64,000 nt of DNA, from contig LSNO01000093.1 in NCBI GenBank assembly GCA_002082305.1, positions 1 through 64,000 of the forward strand, in the 5' to 3' direction. The stretch is from SAR324 cluster bacterium SAR324-CTD7B (lineage in GTDB: Bacteria; SAR324; NAC60-12). The position numbers and the translations under genes are program-made. Under the pieces are notes generated by a model. That model did not search any database. It saw only the letters and a list, made by a program, of their open reading frames with translations, and was not told the DNA's origin. Shown here piece after piece: positions 36,875 to 46,667 of the stretch. The number at the start of each line of letters is the position of its first letter. The first letter of the stretch is position 1.

Positions 36875-36988
36875 TTATCCCTGTCGCTGTTTATGTTTTG
36901 GATTCTCACAAATTACCCGCAAGACGCCTTTTCTTTTAATGATTCTGCACTTTTCGCAGATTTTCTTTACAGATGAACGTACTTTCAT
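36875..36988 (-). CDS. rpmJ: 50S ribosomal protein L36, zinc-binding type
   Basis: This 37-residue gene lies in the gap between secY and rpsM. The product begins [15 protein letters not shown] and has the zinc ligands Cys11, Cys14, Cys27 and His32 of the zinc-containing L36 form. It ends KHKQRQG, as usual for the family. In the classical spc order adk, map and infA may separate secY and rpmJ; they are absent here. Confidence 0.95.
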   Translation of the reverse strand: MKVRSSVKKICEKCRIIKRKGVLRVICENPKHKQRQG

Positions 36989-37006
36989 TTCTTTTTCTTC
37001 AAAGTA

Positions 37007-38335
37007 TCATAAACGCAGTGCTGCAGACATCTGTCGTCGTTTAGTCTTTTTCATGAAGCCGTCATAATTTTGGTTCAGCAGAAAAGCTTCAATTTGATTA
37101 ACCAGATCGAGTCCTACTCCTACCACAATTAATAGTGCCGTCCCTCCAAAATAGAAAGGAATGTCAAAAAGATCAAAAAGGATGTATGGGAAAAGGCAAA
37201 CAACAGCCAAGTAAGCTGCCCCTCCAAATGTTAATCGTGTTAGAACTAAGTTAACATATTCAGCTGTTTTTTTACCTGGTCGAATACCCGGTATGTATCC
37301 ACCATGTTTCTTCATCTCTTCTGCTATCTTTACTGGGTTAAATGTAATTGCCGTGTAAAAAAACGCAAAAAAGAAGATCATAATTGCAAACAAAAAATTA
37401 TACAACATCCTGCCTGGTAGCAACTGACTGCCGACTGCCTGCACCCACGGTACAGCAATGAAGCCGGTGATTGTTGCCGGGAAAGCAAGGATCGAAGATG
37501 CGAAAATTGGAGGTATAACTCCAGCAGTGTTTATTTTCAAGGGAAGATGAGAAGACTGTCCCCCGTACATACGATTCCCCTGCATTCGTTTTGCGTATTG
37601 TACTGGAATCTTTCTGTAAGCAGTCTCAGCAAAAATGACCAGGAATACGACTACTATCATCAGAATACCGACAACTGCAAGTACTAATGGTGACAATACA
37701 TTGTCCTGCACCAAACGGACTGAATTTATAATTGCGCCCGGGATACCAACCACAATTCCTGCAAAAATCAATAACGAAATTCCATTTCCAATTCCACGTT
37801 CACTAATCTGCTCGCCTACCCACATCAGAAAAGCTGTACCAGCTGTTAATGTGATTACAGTTAGTGCCCTGAAAGCCCATGGGCTTAATGTCGAAATTAC
37901 GATTGGTTGTCCATTTGGTGCCGCCATACTTTCCAGTCCAACCGCAATGGCAAAACCTTGAACCACACTGAGAACAATTGTTCCGTATCTGGTATAACCT
38001 GTAATCTTTTTTCGACCGGCATCGCCCTCTTTTGATAATCTTTCAAGGTAGGGAAATACTGCAGTCAATAACTGAATTATGATTGAGGCACTAATGTAAG
38101 GCATCACACCCAGTGCAAAAACGGTCAATCGTGCCAGTGCTCCTCCGGTAAACATATCGAAGAAGCGTAATATAGAACCTTGTTGCGCCTCAAAAAAAGC
38201 TGTCAGAGCAGCTCCGTCTATTCCGGGAGTAGGTATATGTGCACCAAGGCGAAAAATAAAAAGCATTGCCAGAGTGAAAAAAATACGTTGCCTCAGCTCT
38301 TCAATTCTAAAAATGTTCTGAATTATATTTAACAT
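37007..38335 (-). CDS. secY: Protein translocase subunit SecY
   Basis: SecY forms the channel of the Sec translocon in the inner membrane. The 442-residue protein has ten membrane helices, the plug region FDMFTGGALARLTVFALGVMPYISASI, the GISLLIFAGI stretch and the C-terminal cytoplasmic loops with RPGKKTAEY. I prefer the ATG at 38335; a TTG codon directly before it is in frame. It follows rplO by 10 bases and precedes rpmJ. Confidence 0.98.
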   Translation of the reverse strand: MLNIIQNIFRIEELRQRIFFTLAMLFIFRLGAHIPTPGIDGAALTAFFEAQQGSILRFFDMFTGGALARLTVFALGVMPYISASIIIQLLTAVFPYLERLSKEGDAGRKKITGYTRYGTIVLSVVQGFAIAVGLESMAAPNGQPIVISTLSPWAFRALTVITLTAGTAFLMWVGEQISERGIGNGISLLIFAGIVVGIPGAIINSVRLVQDNVLSPLVLAVVGILMIVVVFLVIFAETAYRKIPVQYAKRMQGNRMYGGQSSHLPLKINTAGVIPPIFASSILAFPATITGFIAVPWVQAVGSQLLPGRMLYNFLFAIMIFFFAFFYTAITFNPVKIAEEMKKHGGYIPGIRPGKKTAEYVNLVLTRLTFGGAAYLAVVCLFPYILFDLFDIPFYFGGTALLIVVGVGLDLVNQIEAFLLNQNYDGFMKKTKRRQMSAALRL

Positions 38336-38345
38336 CAAAGAAGCC

Positions 38346-38792
38346 TTAGCCTATCGTAACCACTTCACCACCAGCTTTTTTTACTGCTTCTGCAGCACTT
38401 GCGCTAGTCATGTCAACTTCTATATTTAATTTTTTGCTCAGTTTGCCCTTACCTAAAAGCTTTACAGGCTTGTCTTCTTTTTTGATTAAACCTAAAGCTT
38501 TTAATTTTGTTTTATCAAGGCTGCTTCCTGTTTCGACATCTGCATTATCTTCCAGGTTTTGTAAATTTATCAACTGAGCATACACCTTGTTAGGACTTGT
38601 AAATCCAAACTTAGGCAATCTACGGTTGAGTGGATTTTGTCCACCTTCAAATCCTCGCTTCCTTTTATAGCCGGATCGTGATTTCGCACCGTTTTGTCCG
38701 CGTCCGCAGTTTTTTCCGCTACCGCTGCCTGGGCCACGTCCAACACGTTTACGACGTTTGTTTTTACTGGATTCAAGATCGTGGAGATACAT
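38346..38792 (-). CDS. rplO: 50S ribosomal protein L15
   Basis: The 148-residue L15 has the basic glycine-rich N-terminal arm (RRKRVGRGPGSGSGKNCGRG) and the segment GFEGGQNPLNRRLPKFGF that define the family. It lies between rpmD and secY as in the spc operon. Confidence 0.97.
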   Translation of the reverse strand: MYLHDLESSKNKRRKRVGRGPGSGSGKNCGRGQNGAKSRSGYKRKRGFEGGQNPLNRRLPKFGFTSPNKVYAQLINLQNLEDNADVETGSSLDKTKLKALGLIKKEDKPVKLLGKGKLSKKLNIEVDMTSASAAEAVKKAGGEVVTIG

Positions 38793-38809
38793 ATATTACC
38801 GTAATTCTA

Positions 38810-38995
38810 TTAACCTGCTGTCTCAATCCTGACAAGATGACTAACCTTTTTGATCATCCCTCGAACTGCCGGAGTGTTTTCAAGCACTGAAAAATTGTTT
38901 ATTTTCCGTAATCCCAATCCACTTAGACATGCTTTTTGTTTTTTTTGTGCCCCAATCCTACTGCGAATCTGGGTTACTTTTATCTTACTGGCCAT
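38810..38995 (-). CDS. rpmD: 50S ribosomal protein L30
   Basis: The 61-residue product starts at ATG 38995 (MASKIKVTQIRSRIGAQKKQ) and continues with GLGLRKINNFSVLENTPAVRGMI, the L30 signature. A longer frame upstream overlaps rpsE and is not needed. It starts two bases after the rpsE stop, which implies coupling. Confidence 0.95.
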   Translation of the reverse strand: MASKIKVTQIRSRIGAQKKQKACLSGLGLRKINNFSVLENTPAVRGMIKKVSHLVRIETAG

Positions 38996-38997
38996 TT

Positions 38998-39498
38998 TTA
39001 TTGTTTCAAATAATCGATGTCTTTGCCTCTTGCTCTGGCAATCCAATCGTTACTCCTGAGATTGTATAATCCATCAAGTGTTGAGCGTACCAGGTTGTTT
39101 GGATTTCTGGAACCAATGCACTTAACACTGATGTCCATGATACCAGCTGCTTCCATAACAGCTCTAACAGCACCGGCTGCAATAATTCCATGTCCTTTGT
39201 CTGCAGGTTTCATTAAAACCTTTCCGGATCCAAAACGACCTATTGCTACATGTGGTATTGATGTGCCTTCCACACATATTTTTTTCATGTTAACCGAAGC
39301 CTGTTCAACTGCTTTACGAATTGCCTCAACAACCTCGTTAGCCTTCCCGAGACCAAGACCAACCTGACCTCGCCCATCACCAACAACGATTAATGCGCTA
39401 AAGCTGAATCTACGACCGCCTTTTACCACCTTGGCAACACGGTTTACGCGAACTACTTTTTCTATCAGCTCATTCTTTTCTCTATTTTTTTCTGCCAC
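38998..39498 (-). CDS. rpsE: 30S ribosomal protein S5
   Basis: The 166-residue S5 helps decoding accuracy. The double-stranded RNA-binding-like domain ([28 protein letters not shown]) and [31 protein letters not shown] region are typical. It lies 31 bases after rplR. Confidence 0.98.
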   Translation of the reverse strand: MAEKNREKNELIEKVVRVNRVAKVVKGGRRFSFSALIVVGDGRGQVGLGLGKANEVVEAIRKAVEQASVNMKKICVEGTSIPHVAIGRFGSGKVLMKPADKGHGIIAAGAVRAVMEAAGIMDISVKCIGSRNPNNLVRSTLDGLYNLRSNDWIARARGKDIDYLKQ

Positions 39499-39529
39499 TA
39501 CTTCACCATTATTCCGGTTTTACCGGTTT

Positions 39530-39898
39530 TCAGAATTTCAGGCCAGCTTCCCTAGCTCCTTCAGCTAAGGCCTGTACACGTCCATGAAAAATAAATCCAC
39601 CGCGGTCGAAGACAACGGAGGAAATGGACTTTTCCATAAGTTTATTTGCTACGTCTGCGCCAACCGCTTTAGCTGCCTCTTTGTTCCCTGTGTAGATTTT
39701 TTTCAAGGACTTCTGGATTGCTACAGTTGAAGAAGCTGCCAAAGTACTTCCTGCATTATCATCAATAGCCTGCACATAAATATGTCGTGCAGATCTGAAT
39801 ACCGCTAGTCTAGGACGCGTATTAGTTCCAGAAATTTTTTTTCGAATACGTCTGTGTCTAGTTTCTCTTCCTTTCAGACGTGTTGCAGCATTATTCAT
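39530..39898 (-). CDS. rplR: 50S ribosomal protein L18
   Basis: The 122-residue L18 binds 5S r[23 protein letters not shown] near the middle and the C-terminal [24 protein letters not shown] are diagnostic. It follows rplF by 20 bases. Confidence 0.98.
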   Translation of the reverse strand: MNNAATRLKGRETRHRRIRKKISGTNTRPRLAVFRSARHIYVQAIDDNAGSTLAASSTVAIQKSLKKIYTGNKEAAKAVGADVANKLMEKSISSVVFDRGGFIFHGRVQALAEGAREAGLKF

Positions 39899-39918
39899 TT
39901 CAAGCTCTTACTTGCGTA

Positions 39919-40458
39919 TTAAGTTTTGCCGCTTTTACCGGCTTTACGTTTTATTTGAACACCTTCAAACAAAATTCCTTTTCCTTTGTATGGCTCAGGT
40001 GGTCTAAATTTTTGAATCTCTGCAGAAACCTGCCCCAAAAGCTGTTTATCGGAACTTTCAAGAAGTATCTTAGTATTTGCATTTACAGATGCTTTTATTC
40101 CTTCCGGCAACGTGTAATTTATTGAGTGTGAATAGCCCAGGTTTAATAACAAACTTTTCTGATTTACAACTGCTTTGTATCCGACACCTACCAAATTTAG
40201 CTGTTTTTCAAAACCTTCTGTGACACCGTGAATCATATTACTAATCAGTGCCCGGGTTGTTCCTAGCATAGGTGTCATTGGAGCACTCAGATCAGAAGGC
40301 AACACTGAAATATTTTCAGTATCAATTATTAACTCAATCGCAGGATGTGCCCTTAGTTCCAGCTCGCCTTTAGGACCCTTCACTGAAAGCAGGCGCTCCT
40401 TAAAATTTACTTCAACTCCCTGTGTTAGTTTAATGGGTCTTTTACCAATTCTTGACAT
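39919..40458 (-). CDS. rplF: 50S ribosomal protein L6
   Basis: The 179-residue L6 lies near the sarcin-ricin loop and factor-binding site. The two homologous halves are present, with MSRIGKRPI, VKGPKGEL and the C-terminal PPEPYKGKGILFEGVQIKRKAGKSGK. It follows rpsH by 23 bases. Confidence 0.98.
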   Translation of the reverse strand: MSRIGKRPIKLTQGVEVNFKERLLSVKGPKGELELRAHPAIELIIDTENISVLPSDLSAPMTPMLGTTRALISNMIHGVTEGFEKQLNLVGVGYKAVVNQKSLLLNLGYSHSINYTLPEGIKASVNANTKILLESSDKQLLGQVSAEIQKFRPPEPYKGKGILFEGVQIKRKAGKSGKT

Positions 40459-40481
40459 TGTCTTTCTTGATTAAATCCAGT

Positions 40482-40877
40482 CTAACAGACCGTACAAAGT
40501 ACTTCCCCACCAATATCATCGGCACGGCACTGTCGGTCACTCATTATTCCTTTTGAGGTAGAAAGGATAGAAATACCTTGCCCATTAAGTACAGGTTTAC
40601 AATCCTTGCCCTTGCTGTAGAGACGAAGTCCAGGCTTGCTGATTCGGGTAATTTTACGAATAACAGGTAAATCGTCCACATACTTCAACCAAATTCGCAA
40701 TTCCGGAAACTTACCTTTTTCGTCCAGTTCCCAGTTTACTATGAAACCTTCATCTTTCAGAACCTTTACTATGTTAAGTTTCATCTTGGAGGACAGCATT
40801 TCCAGACTTTCTTTTTTCCTCATGTTTGCATTGCGGATGCGAGTTAATAAATCCGCAATAGGGTCACTCATTGACAT
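40482..40877 (-). CDS. rpsH: 30S ribosomal protein S8
   Basis: The 131-residue S8 binds the central domain of 16S rRNA and in many bacteria also represses the spc operon. MSDPIADLLTRIRNA at the N-terminus and ISILSTSKGIMSDRQCRADDIGGEVLC at the C-terminus are typical. It lies 32 bases after rpsN. Confidence 0.98.
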   Translation of the reverse strand: MSMSDPIADLLTRIRNANMRKKESLEMLSSKMKLNIVKVLKDEGFIVNWELDEKGKFPELRIWLKYVDDLPVIRKITRISKPGLRLYSKGKDCKPVLNGQGISILSTSKGIMSDRQCRADDIGGEVLCTVC

Positions 40878-40909
40878 AACACAATCTTTTTCAGTATCTT
40901 ATGTTGTTT

Positions 40910-41095
40910 TTACCAACTGGCTTTTGTCACGCCCGGCAGAAGGCCTGCATTAGCGTTTTTTCTAAAACAAATCCTGCACATACCGAACTTTCTCAAATAT
41001 CCACGCGGACGCCCGCAATATCCACATCTGCTGTATTGGCGGACTTTAAACTTTTGAGTACGTTCGCTTTTTGCGATCATTGATTTTTTTGCCAT
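40910..41095 (-). CDS. rpsN: 30S ribosomal protein S14, zinc-binding type Z
   Basis: The 61-residue form carries four cysteines at 24, 27, 40 and 43 (CGYCGR and CRICF), marking the short zinc-containing S14. It has the [10 protein letters not shown] segment and an N-terminal basic stretch. It lies five bases after rplE. Confidence 0.97.
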   Translation of the reverse strand: MAKKSMIAKSERTQKFKVRQYSRCGYCGRPRGYLRKFGMCRICFRKNANAGLLPGVTKASW

Positions 41096-41100
41096 TTAAC

Positions 41101-41646
41101 CTATTTTCTAAAGGGAAATCCCAAGTCCTGCATCATTGCAAGGCCCTCTTCATCTGTAAGCGCACTGGTTACAATGGATATATTCATACCTCGGATATTA
41201 TCTACATCATCAATTTCAATTTCAGGAAAAATCAGTTGTTCTTTAATTCCCATGGTATAATTTCCTGCTCCATCAAAGGCTTTTGGGGAAATACCCCTAA
41301 AGTCACGAATACGAGGCATTGCAATGTGAAGCAATTTATCTAGAAAAGTCCACATTTGTACGTTACGCAGAGTTACCATGCAACCGATAGGCATGCCTTC
41401 ACGTAACTTAAATCCAGCAATTGAACGTTTTGCCTTGGTAACCACAGGCTTTTGTCCGGAAATCAAGGCTAACTGCTTGCTGGCTGCCTCGACTGCTTTG
41501 GGGTTCTGTACAGCTTCACCAAGTCCTATATTCAGGGTTACTTTATTGATAGCAGGAATTTGGTGCTTGTTCTTGTATTTAAACTTCTCCTGAAGCAACG
41601 GCACAACTTTCGAATTATAGGTCTGTAACAAGTGACTCTCTGACAT
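41101..41646 (-). CDS. rplE: 50S ribosomal protein L5
   Basis: The 181-residue L5 binds 5S rRNA and touches the P-site t[41 protein letters not shown] and the [17 protein letters not shown] stretch define it. Its start overlaps the rplX stop by one base (TAATG), so the two are translationally coupled. Confidence 0.98.
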   Translation of the reverse strand: MSESHLLQTYNSKVVPLLQEKFKYKNKHQIPAINKVTLNIGLGEAVQNPKAVEAASKQLALISGQKPVVTKAKRSIAGFKLREGMPIGCMVTLRNVQMWTFLDKLLHIAMPRIRDFRGISPKAFDGAGNYTMGIKEQLIFPEIEIDDVDNIRGMNISIVTSALTDEEGLAMMQDLGFPFRK

Positions 41647-41987
41647 TATCCTAATACCTCTCCAGATTTTACACAGACTCTATTTTTAACACCAGCATCA
41701 CTTGTCTGTATTTTTACACGCACGCCTCTTTCTAGAGTTGGATTGTAAAGCTGAACGTTTGAATAATGAACTGGTGCTTCAATTTTGATCAAGCCACCCT
41801 TTTGATTTGCTGCATTGGGTTTTGTATGACGCGTGACCATATTTACACCTTCAATCAGTAAGCGTTCGCGCTTCCAATCTACAGTAATTACACGTCCGGT
41901 ACGCCCCTTATCTTTTCCGGAAATAACCATCACAGTGTCTTCACGACGAATTGTGGCCCTTCTTTTTTTGCGTTGCTTAGCTTTCAT
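41646..41987 (-). CDS. rplX: 50S ribosomal protein L24
   Basis: The 113-residue L24 starts large-subunit assembly. The KOW motif region [21 protein letters not shown] and the segment [23 protein letters not shown] are clear. It follows rplN by 11 bases. Confidence 0.97.
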   Translation of the reverse strand: MKAKQRKKRRATIRREDTVMVISGKDKGRTGRVITVDWKRERLLIEGVNMVTRHTKPNAANQKGGLIKIEAPVHYSNVQLYNPTLERGVRVKIQTSDAGVKNRVCVKSGEVLG

Positions 41988-41998
41988 GAATCAGACTA

Positions 41999-42367
41999 CT
42001 ATAATACTTCAGGTGCAAGTGACAGGATTCGCATGAATTTTCCAGCGCGCAGCTCTCTGGCTACAGGGCCGAAAATGCGGGTACCTACCGGTTCTCTTTT
42101 TCCGTCTATTACAACAGCAGAATTTGTATCGAATTTAATATAACTGCCATCTGGTCGACGGAACTCTTTTTTGGTACGAACTACAACGGCTTTCACAACA
42201 TCTCCGGATTTTACTTTGGAATGAGGTTGGCAGTCCTTGATTGATGCAACAATTATATCACCTACCCGAGCATAACGTCTCTTGGATCCTCCAAGAACCT
42301 TTATACACATCAGGCTTTTTGCTCCTGAGTTATCAGCAACTTCAAGGATACTTTGTGTTTGTATCAT
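41999..42367 (-). CDS. rplN: 50S ribosomal protein L14
   Basis: The 122-residue L14 sits at the subunit interface. [27 protein letters not shown] and the C-terminal [23 protein letters not shown] are diagnostic. Its start overlaps the rpsQ stop by four bases. Confidence 0.98.
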   Translation of the reverse strand: MIQTQSILEVADNSGAKSLMCIKVLGGSKRRYARVGDIIVASIKDCQPHSKVKSGDVVKAVVVRTKKEFRRPDGSYIKFDTNSAVVIDGKREPVGTRIFGPVARELRAGKFMRILSLAPEVL

Positions 42368-42603
42368 TTTGACGGTTTAAATAATCGGTAGCGCTTACGT
42401 CTACTCAATGGTCTGCACTCTGCAATTTGAACCAAGTCACCTACCTTGCATTCGTTCTGCTCATCATGTGCAATATATTTTTTTGAGCGTTTGATGGTTT
42501 TCTTGTAAAGGGGGTGTTTTATTTTTCTTTCAATCTTTACAACAATGGATTTATCCATCTTGTTACTGACAACAATTCCACTCTGTAGCTTCAATGTACT
42601 CAT
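42364..42603 (-). CDS. rpsQ: 30S ribosomal protein S17
   Basis: The 79-residue S17 binds the 5' domain of 16S r[30 protein letters not shown] and [20 protein letters not shown] are typical. It lies 16 bases after rpmC and overlaps rplN by four bases. Confidence 0.97.
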   Translation of the reverse strand: MSTLKLQSGIVVSNKMDKSIVVKIERKIKHPLYKKTIKRSKKYIAHDEQNECKVGDLVQIAECRPLSRRKRYRLFKPSK

Positions 42604-42619
42604 TTTAATTTTATTTTCG

Positions 42620-42814
42620 CTATTGTTTGGCCAGTTTTTCAGTTAACACTGTATTCAAACGAGCTATATTGCGTCGAGCTTTCTTGATCAAATTAACATC
42701 AGCCAATTGCCGGGAAACGTGCCCGCAGCGTAACCGCAGATATTCTTCTTTGAGATCGTATTTTTTGGCTTCCAATTCATTGACTGGTAATGCCCGTAAT
42801 TCAGACGCATTCAT
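42620..42814 (-). CDS. rpmC: 50S ribosomal protein L29
   Basis: The 64-residue, two-helix L29 lies near the tunnel exit where trigger factor docks. The segments [21 protein letters not shown] and [20 protein letters not shown] fit the family. Its start overlaps the rplP stop by four bases. Confidence 0.96.
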   Translation of the reverse strand: MNASELRALPVNELEAKKYDLKEEYLRLRCGHVSRQLADVNLIKKARRNIARLNTVLTEKLAKQ

Positions 42815-43227
42815 ATTACAGCTGCTCTTTTGATAATTTTTGTATTTATTGATAATTTATAAGCAGCCAGGCGTAATGCTTCAGTTGCTACTTCTTCAGG
42901 AACTCCGTCAATTTCATAAAGCACACGTCCCGGATGCACAGAAGCTACCCAAGTGTCGACAGCTCCCTTGCCCTTCCCCATTCTTGTTTCAGCAGGTCGT
43001 TTTGTAACCGGCTTGTCAGGAAACACCCGAATCCAAGTTTTTCCACCTCGTTTTAACGTCCGTGTGATCACCCTGCGAGCAGCCTCAATCTGTCGTGTTG
43101 TCACGTAACCTCGTCCGGTTGCCTGAAGTCCGATGGAACCAAAACTAATTTTGTTTCCAGTATGTGCGTCCCCCCGCATTCTGCCGCGCATCTGCTTGCG
43201 AAATTTTGTCTTTTTTGGCATTAACAT
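42811..43227 (-). CDS. rplP: 50S ribosomal protein L16
   Basis: The 138-residue L16 is needed for the A-site and peptidyl-transferase region. [19 protein letters not shown] and [33 protein letters not shown] are typical. The first ATG gives the common MLMPK N-terminus. It follows rpsC by 12 bases. Confidence 0.98.
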   Translation of the reverse strand: MLMPKKTKFRKQMRGRMRGDAHTGNKISFGSIGLQATGRGYVTTRQIEAARRVITRTLKRGGKTWIRVFPDKPVTKRPAETRMGKGKGAVDTWVASVHPGRVLYEIDGVPEEVATEALRLAAYKLSINTKIIKRAAVI

Positions 43228-43239
43228 AGCTAAAACTCC

Positions 43240-43893
43240 TTAACTGAACGACCGTCTTCCACGTGATTTACCATAATCTTCTCCGCGGTACACCCAGACT
43301 TTTACGCCGATAATACCATATGTCGTATTTGCTTCAGCAACACCATAGTCAATATCTACACGTAAAGTGTGTAAACGTACCTGTCCTTCTCGTACCCATT
43401 CTGATCTGGCTATCTCTGCTCCATTCAAACGCCCGCCTACCATTACTTTGCAGCCTGCTATATTCATTCGCATCGCAGCCTGTATGGACCGTTTGACTGC
43501 TCTTCTGTATGCAATTCGCCGTTCAAGCTGACTTGCGATATTTTCTGCAATCAACGTTGCATCAATTTCCGGTCGTTTAATTTCCTTTATATTAATGGTG
43601 ACATCGTTATAATTACGCTTGCTGAGTTCCTTTTTTAAACGCTCAACCTCATCGCCCTTTCGTCCAATGATGATTCCCGGACGTGCTGAGAAAATATTTA
43701 TTTTGGTTCTTTTTGCTGTGCGTTCGACTTCTATTTTTGAAATTGCGGCATGCTTCAAACGAGCCTTCACAAACTTTTGAATATCCAGATCCTGTCTCAG
43801 CTGGCTTGCATAATCTTTTTCTGCAAACCACTTTGAGTTCCATGTTCTGGAAATACCCAGTCTTAGACCTATTGGATTAGCTTTTTGACCCAC
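43240..43893 (-). CDS. rpsC: 30S ribosomal protein S3
   Basis: The 217-residue S3 helps unwind mRNA at the entry channel. It has MGQKANPIGLRLGI, the KH-domain loop IFSARPGIIIGRKGDEVERLK and the C-terminal GVKVWVYRGE. It lies 61 bases after rplV, a slightly larger gap than most in this cluster. Confidence 0.98.
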   Translation of the reverse strand: MGQKANPIGLRLGISRTWNSKWFAEKDYASQLRQDLDIQKFVKARLKHAAISKIEVERTAKRTKINIFSARPGIIIGRKGDEVERLKKELSKRNYNDVTINIKEIKRPEIDATLIAENIASQLERRIAYRRAVKRSIQAAMRMNIAGCKVMVGGRLNGAEIARSEWVREGQVRLHTLRVDIDYGVAEANTTYGIIGVKVWVYRGEDYGKSRGRRSFS

Positions 43894-43954
43894 AGTTTAC
43901 CTTGAAAAACGTGAATTCCCCTTGAAATAGAATAGGGAATTAAATTATTTAACT

Positions 43955-44287
43955 TTATTCTCCAACTTCCAGTGTAATATGGCTGGAGCGTTTTTTAATT
44001 CCAGATGCGCGGCCCATAGCTCTAGGGCGGAATCGCTTGAGCATCCGTGCCTCATCAACGTAAGCGGTAATCACACGGAAATTATCCACATCAGCTTCTG
44101 GATGGTGCTGGTCCGCATTTGCGAGTGCAGACTGCAAGACTTTCATTATCGGTTCAGCAGCTCTGTTTCGTATCGTGCTTAATTGTGCCATTGCCCGGAC
44201 AACATTTTGCCCTCTAATCATATCGACAACCAGACGGGCTTTTCTTGGTGCCACTCTTACATTTCTTGCAGTTGCTTGAGCAGTCAT
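43955..44287 (-). CDS. rplV: 50S ribosomal protein L22
   Basis: The 110-residue L22 lines the exit tunnel. [18 protein letters not shown] and the C-terminal [26 protein letters not shown], including the tunnel-loop residues, are present. Its start overlaps the rpsS stop by one base (TAATG). Confidence 0.98.
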   Translation of the reverse strand: MTAQATARNVRVAPRKARLVVDMIRGQNVVRAMAQLSTIRNRAAEPIMKVLQSALANADQHHPEADVDNFRVITAYVDEARMLKRFRPRAMGRASGIKKRSSHITLEVGE

Positions 44288-44568
44288 TATCGCCTTACCC
44301 TCTTATCACTTTTTCCTACATGTCCCCGATATGTCCGGGTTGGTGCAAATTCACCCAATTTATAACCCACCATATCTTCTGTAATAAAAACAGGAATAAA
44401 TTTGTTGCCATTATGAACAGCGATATTTGTACCAATAAAATCCGGTAAAATTACAGAGCGTCGGGACCATGTTTTGATCAAACGTCGGTCGTTGTTTCCT
44501 TTAGCTGCAGCAACTTTTTTTTCAAGATGAGCGTCTACGAACGGTCCTTTCTTTAGGGATCTTGGCAC
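44287..44568 (-). CDS. rpsS: 30S ribosomal protein S19
   Basis: The 93-residue S19 sits on the head of the small subunit with S13. [29 protein letters not shown] and [15 protein letters not shown] identify it. It starts three bases after the rplB stop. Confidence 0.98.
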   Translation of the reverse strand: MPRSLKKGPFVDAHLEKKVAAAKGNNDRRLIKTWSRRSVILPDFIGTNIAVHNGNKFIPVFITEDMVGYKLGEFAPTRTYRGHVGKSDKRVRR

Positions 44569-44571
44569 TGT

Positions 44572-45390
44572 TTATCTCCTCTTCAATATATATTTGTCTG
44601 TATCTTTACGTTTCCTGGTCTTTGCTCCTTTTGTGGGTTTACCCCACGGAGTTACTGGATGTCGACCACCGGAAGATTTTCCTTCGCCTCCGCCATGTGG
44701 ATGGTCAACTGGATTCATAACTACACCACGAACAGTAGGGCGGCGACCTAACCAGCGATTCCGACCTGCTTTACCTTTATTAATGTTCATATGCTCTGCA
44801 TTACCAACTGTTCCAACAGTTGCCATGCATTCTATTCTTACTTTTCTGATTTCACCGGAGCGAAGTTTGAGTTGAGCATAATCATCACCCTTTGCCATCA
44901 ATTGAATTGCTGCTCCGGCACTGCGTCCTAATTGTGCTCCTTTTCCAGGACGTAATTCAATGCAGTGAAGCATCGTTCCAACAGGAATATTTTTTAATGG
45001 AAGAGCGTTACCGGTCTTAATATCAGAATTTTCTCCAGAAAAAATAACATCTCCAACTTTTAATCCGAAAGGTGTCAGGATGTAGCGTTTCTCACCATCT
45101 GCATAATGCAGTAAACTGATTCGTGCACTTCGGTTAGGGTCATATTCAACGCTGGCTACTTTTGCTGGAATCTCTTGTTTGTTTCTGGAAAAGTCGATTA
45201 TCCGATATCTGCGTTTGTGTCCACCACCGTGATGCCTGACCGTAATCCTGCCATTATTGTTTCGGCCTCCCTTCTTTTTCAAAGGGGCCAAAAGACTTTT
45301 TTCCGGCGTGGATGCAGTTATTTCTTCAAATACAAAGCCACTCATTCCCCTTCTTCCAGGAGATGTAGGTTTGTGGAATTTAATTCCCAT
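44572..45390 (-). CDS. rplB: 50S ribosomal protein L2
   Basis: The 272-residue L2 is essential for subunit joining and peptidyl transfer. The family histidine-containing motif [33 protein letters not shown] and the C-terminal [11 protein letters not shown] are present. It lies 17 bases after rplW. Confidence 0.98.
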   Translation of the reverse strand: MGIKFHKPTSPGRRGMSGFVFEEITASTPEKSLLAPLKKKGGRNNNGRITVRHHGGGHKRRYRIIDFSRNKQEIPAKVASVEYDPNRSARISLLHYADGEKRYILTPFGLKVGDVIFSGENSDIKTGNALPLKNIPVGTMLHCIELRPGKGAQLGRSAGAAIQLMAKGDDYAQLKLRSGEIRKVRIECMATVGTVGNAEHMNINKGKAGRNRWLGRRPTVRGVVMNPVDHPHGGGEGKSSGGRHPVTPWGKPTKGAKTRKRKDTDKYILKRR

Positions 45391-45407
45391 AATTCTTAGC
45401 AGTCAGT

Positions 45408-45695
45408 TTACGCACCTTCAAAATATTCAATAGTATCCCCTTCCTTTAGGGTTACTATTGCTTTTTTCCAGCTGGACTTAAGTCCCTGATAACGTCCAAG
45501 GCGTTTTTTCTTGCCCCGTACATTCATTGTTCTTACTTTCAGCACTGAAACCTTAAAGGATTTTTCAATGCTTTCCTTAATTTGAATTTTATTTGCCCTT
45601 TGGTCAACTTCAAAAGCGAACTGATTAGCTTCTTCTTTTAGTGACAAAGTCTTTTCTGACATTTTTGGTGCTCTAAGCACATCAAAAATATTCAT
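45408..45695 (-). CDS. rplW: 50S ribosomal protein L23
   Basis: The 95-residue L23 lies at the tunnel exit and is a docking site for trigger factor and SRP. APKMSEKTLSLKEEANQFAFEVD and VRTMNVRGKKKRLGRYQG are typical. It overlaps rplD by four bases. Confidence 0.97.
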   Translation of the reverse strand: MNIFDVLRAPKMSEKTLSLKEEANQFAFEVDQRANKIQIKESIEKSFKVSVLKVRTMNVRGKKKRLGRYQGLKSSWKKAIVTLKEGDTIEYFEGA

Positions 45696-46318
45696 CTAGC
45701 CAACCTTTCCTTGTATGCCTCAAGAGCATCTTTGAGGAAAACCACTTTTGTGTATTTCATCATCTCATAAACATTTAGGCTTCGAAAACTCAGAACATGT
45801 ACGTCTGGAAGATTTCTCGAAGCAAGTCTCAAGTTTTCAGACACCTCGTCTGCTACTATTAAAACTTTTTCTGGAAGCTCAAGCTTGGTCAGCATTGCCT
45901 TCAGGTTTTTAGTTTTATTATCAGTCAGATTGAGGCTGTCAAGCACCAAGATTCCGTCCTGTCGAACTTTCTCTGCAAACACTGAACGTGTTGCAAGACG
46001 CTTAGTTTTCTTGTTCAGTCTAAAAGAGTGGCTACGCATTTGCGGCCCGAAAATCGTGCCGCCGTGGCGACGTATGGGCGATTTTGCACTACCCGCTCGG
46101 GAACTGCCTGTACCTTTTTGTCGATATAGTTTACGGGTACTGTAAGCTACTTCTGCTCGATTTTTAGTAGAATGTGTCCCCTGTTGATTTGCAGCCAGAA
46201 ACTGGCGCACAACTTCTGAAACAGCTTTTCTGTGATATGGTGTTTCCAGAATTGTATCGTCAATTTCTATCTTACCTGCGGCTTTGTTGCCTGCATCAAC
46301 GGTTTTTAATGTTGCCAT
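45692..46318 (-). CDS. rplD: 50S ribosomal protein L4
   Basis: L4 lines the exit tunnel and in many bacteria controls the S10 operon. From the ATG at 46318 the product has 208 residues ([16 protein letters not shown]), with the tunnel-loop segment [34 protein letters not shown] five codons upstream is in frame but unneeded. The upstream neighbour is rpsJ, 21 bases away, although rplC normally lies between them. Confidence 0.97.
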   Translation of the reverse strand: MATLKTVDAGNKAAGKIEIDDTILETPYHRKAVSEVVRQFLAANQQGTHSTKNRAEVAYSTRKLYRQKGTGSSRAGSAKSPIRRHGGTIFGPQMRSHSFRLNKKTKRLATRSVFAEKVRQDGILVLDSLNLTDNKTKNLKAMLTKLELPEKVLIVADEVSENLRLASRNLPDVHVLSFRSLNVYEMMKYTKVVFLKDALEAYKERLAR

Positions 46319-46339
46319 GATTATACTTCCCAATAAACT

Positions 46340-46651
46340 TTATCCTTCTTGCTTTATGGCGATATCAACTCCAGCAGAAATATCCAGGCGCATCAAAGCA
46401 TCCATTGTCTGTGGTGTTGTTTCCAAAATATACAGGAGCCGTTTGTGGGTACGAATCTCAAACTGTTCTCTCGACTTTTTGTCAACATGTGGAGAACGCA
46501 AAACAGTGTAGCTGTTCTTTCGAGTTGGAAGCGGAATGGGGCCTACAATTTCAGCTCCAGTTCGCTTAACCGTATGAACAATTTCTCCAATTGTTTTATC
46601 GAGAAGTTTCTCGTCGTATGCCTTGAAACGTACTTTAATTTTTTGTTCCAT
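46340..46651 (-). CDS. rpsJ: 30S ribosomal protein S10
   Basis: The 103-residue S10 ([18 protein letters not shown]) also serves as NusE in transcription antitermination. [29 protein letters not shown] is diagnostic. The ATG at 46651 is chosen by family length; the open frame runs further upstream into tuf. It lies 16 bases after tuf, joining the str and S10 operons. Confidence 0.97.
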   Translation of the reverse strand: MEQKIKVRFKAYDEKLLDKTIGEIVHTVKRTGAEIVGPIPLPTRKNSYTVLRSPHVDKKSREQFEIRTHKRLLYILETTPQTMDALMRLDISAGVDIAIKQEG

Positions 46652-46667
46652 CAAACCACCTGGTAGC

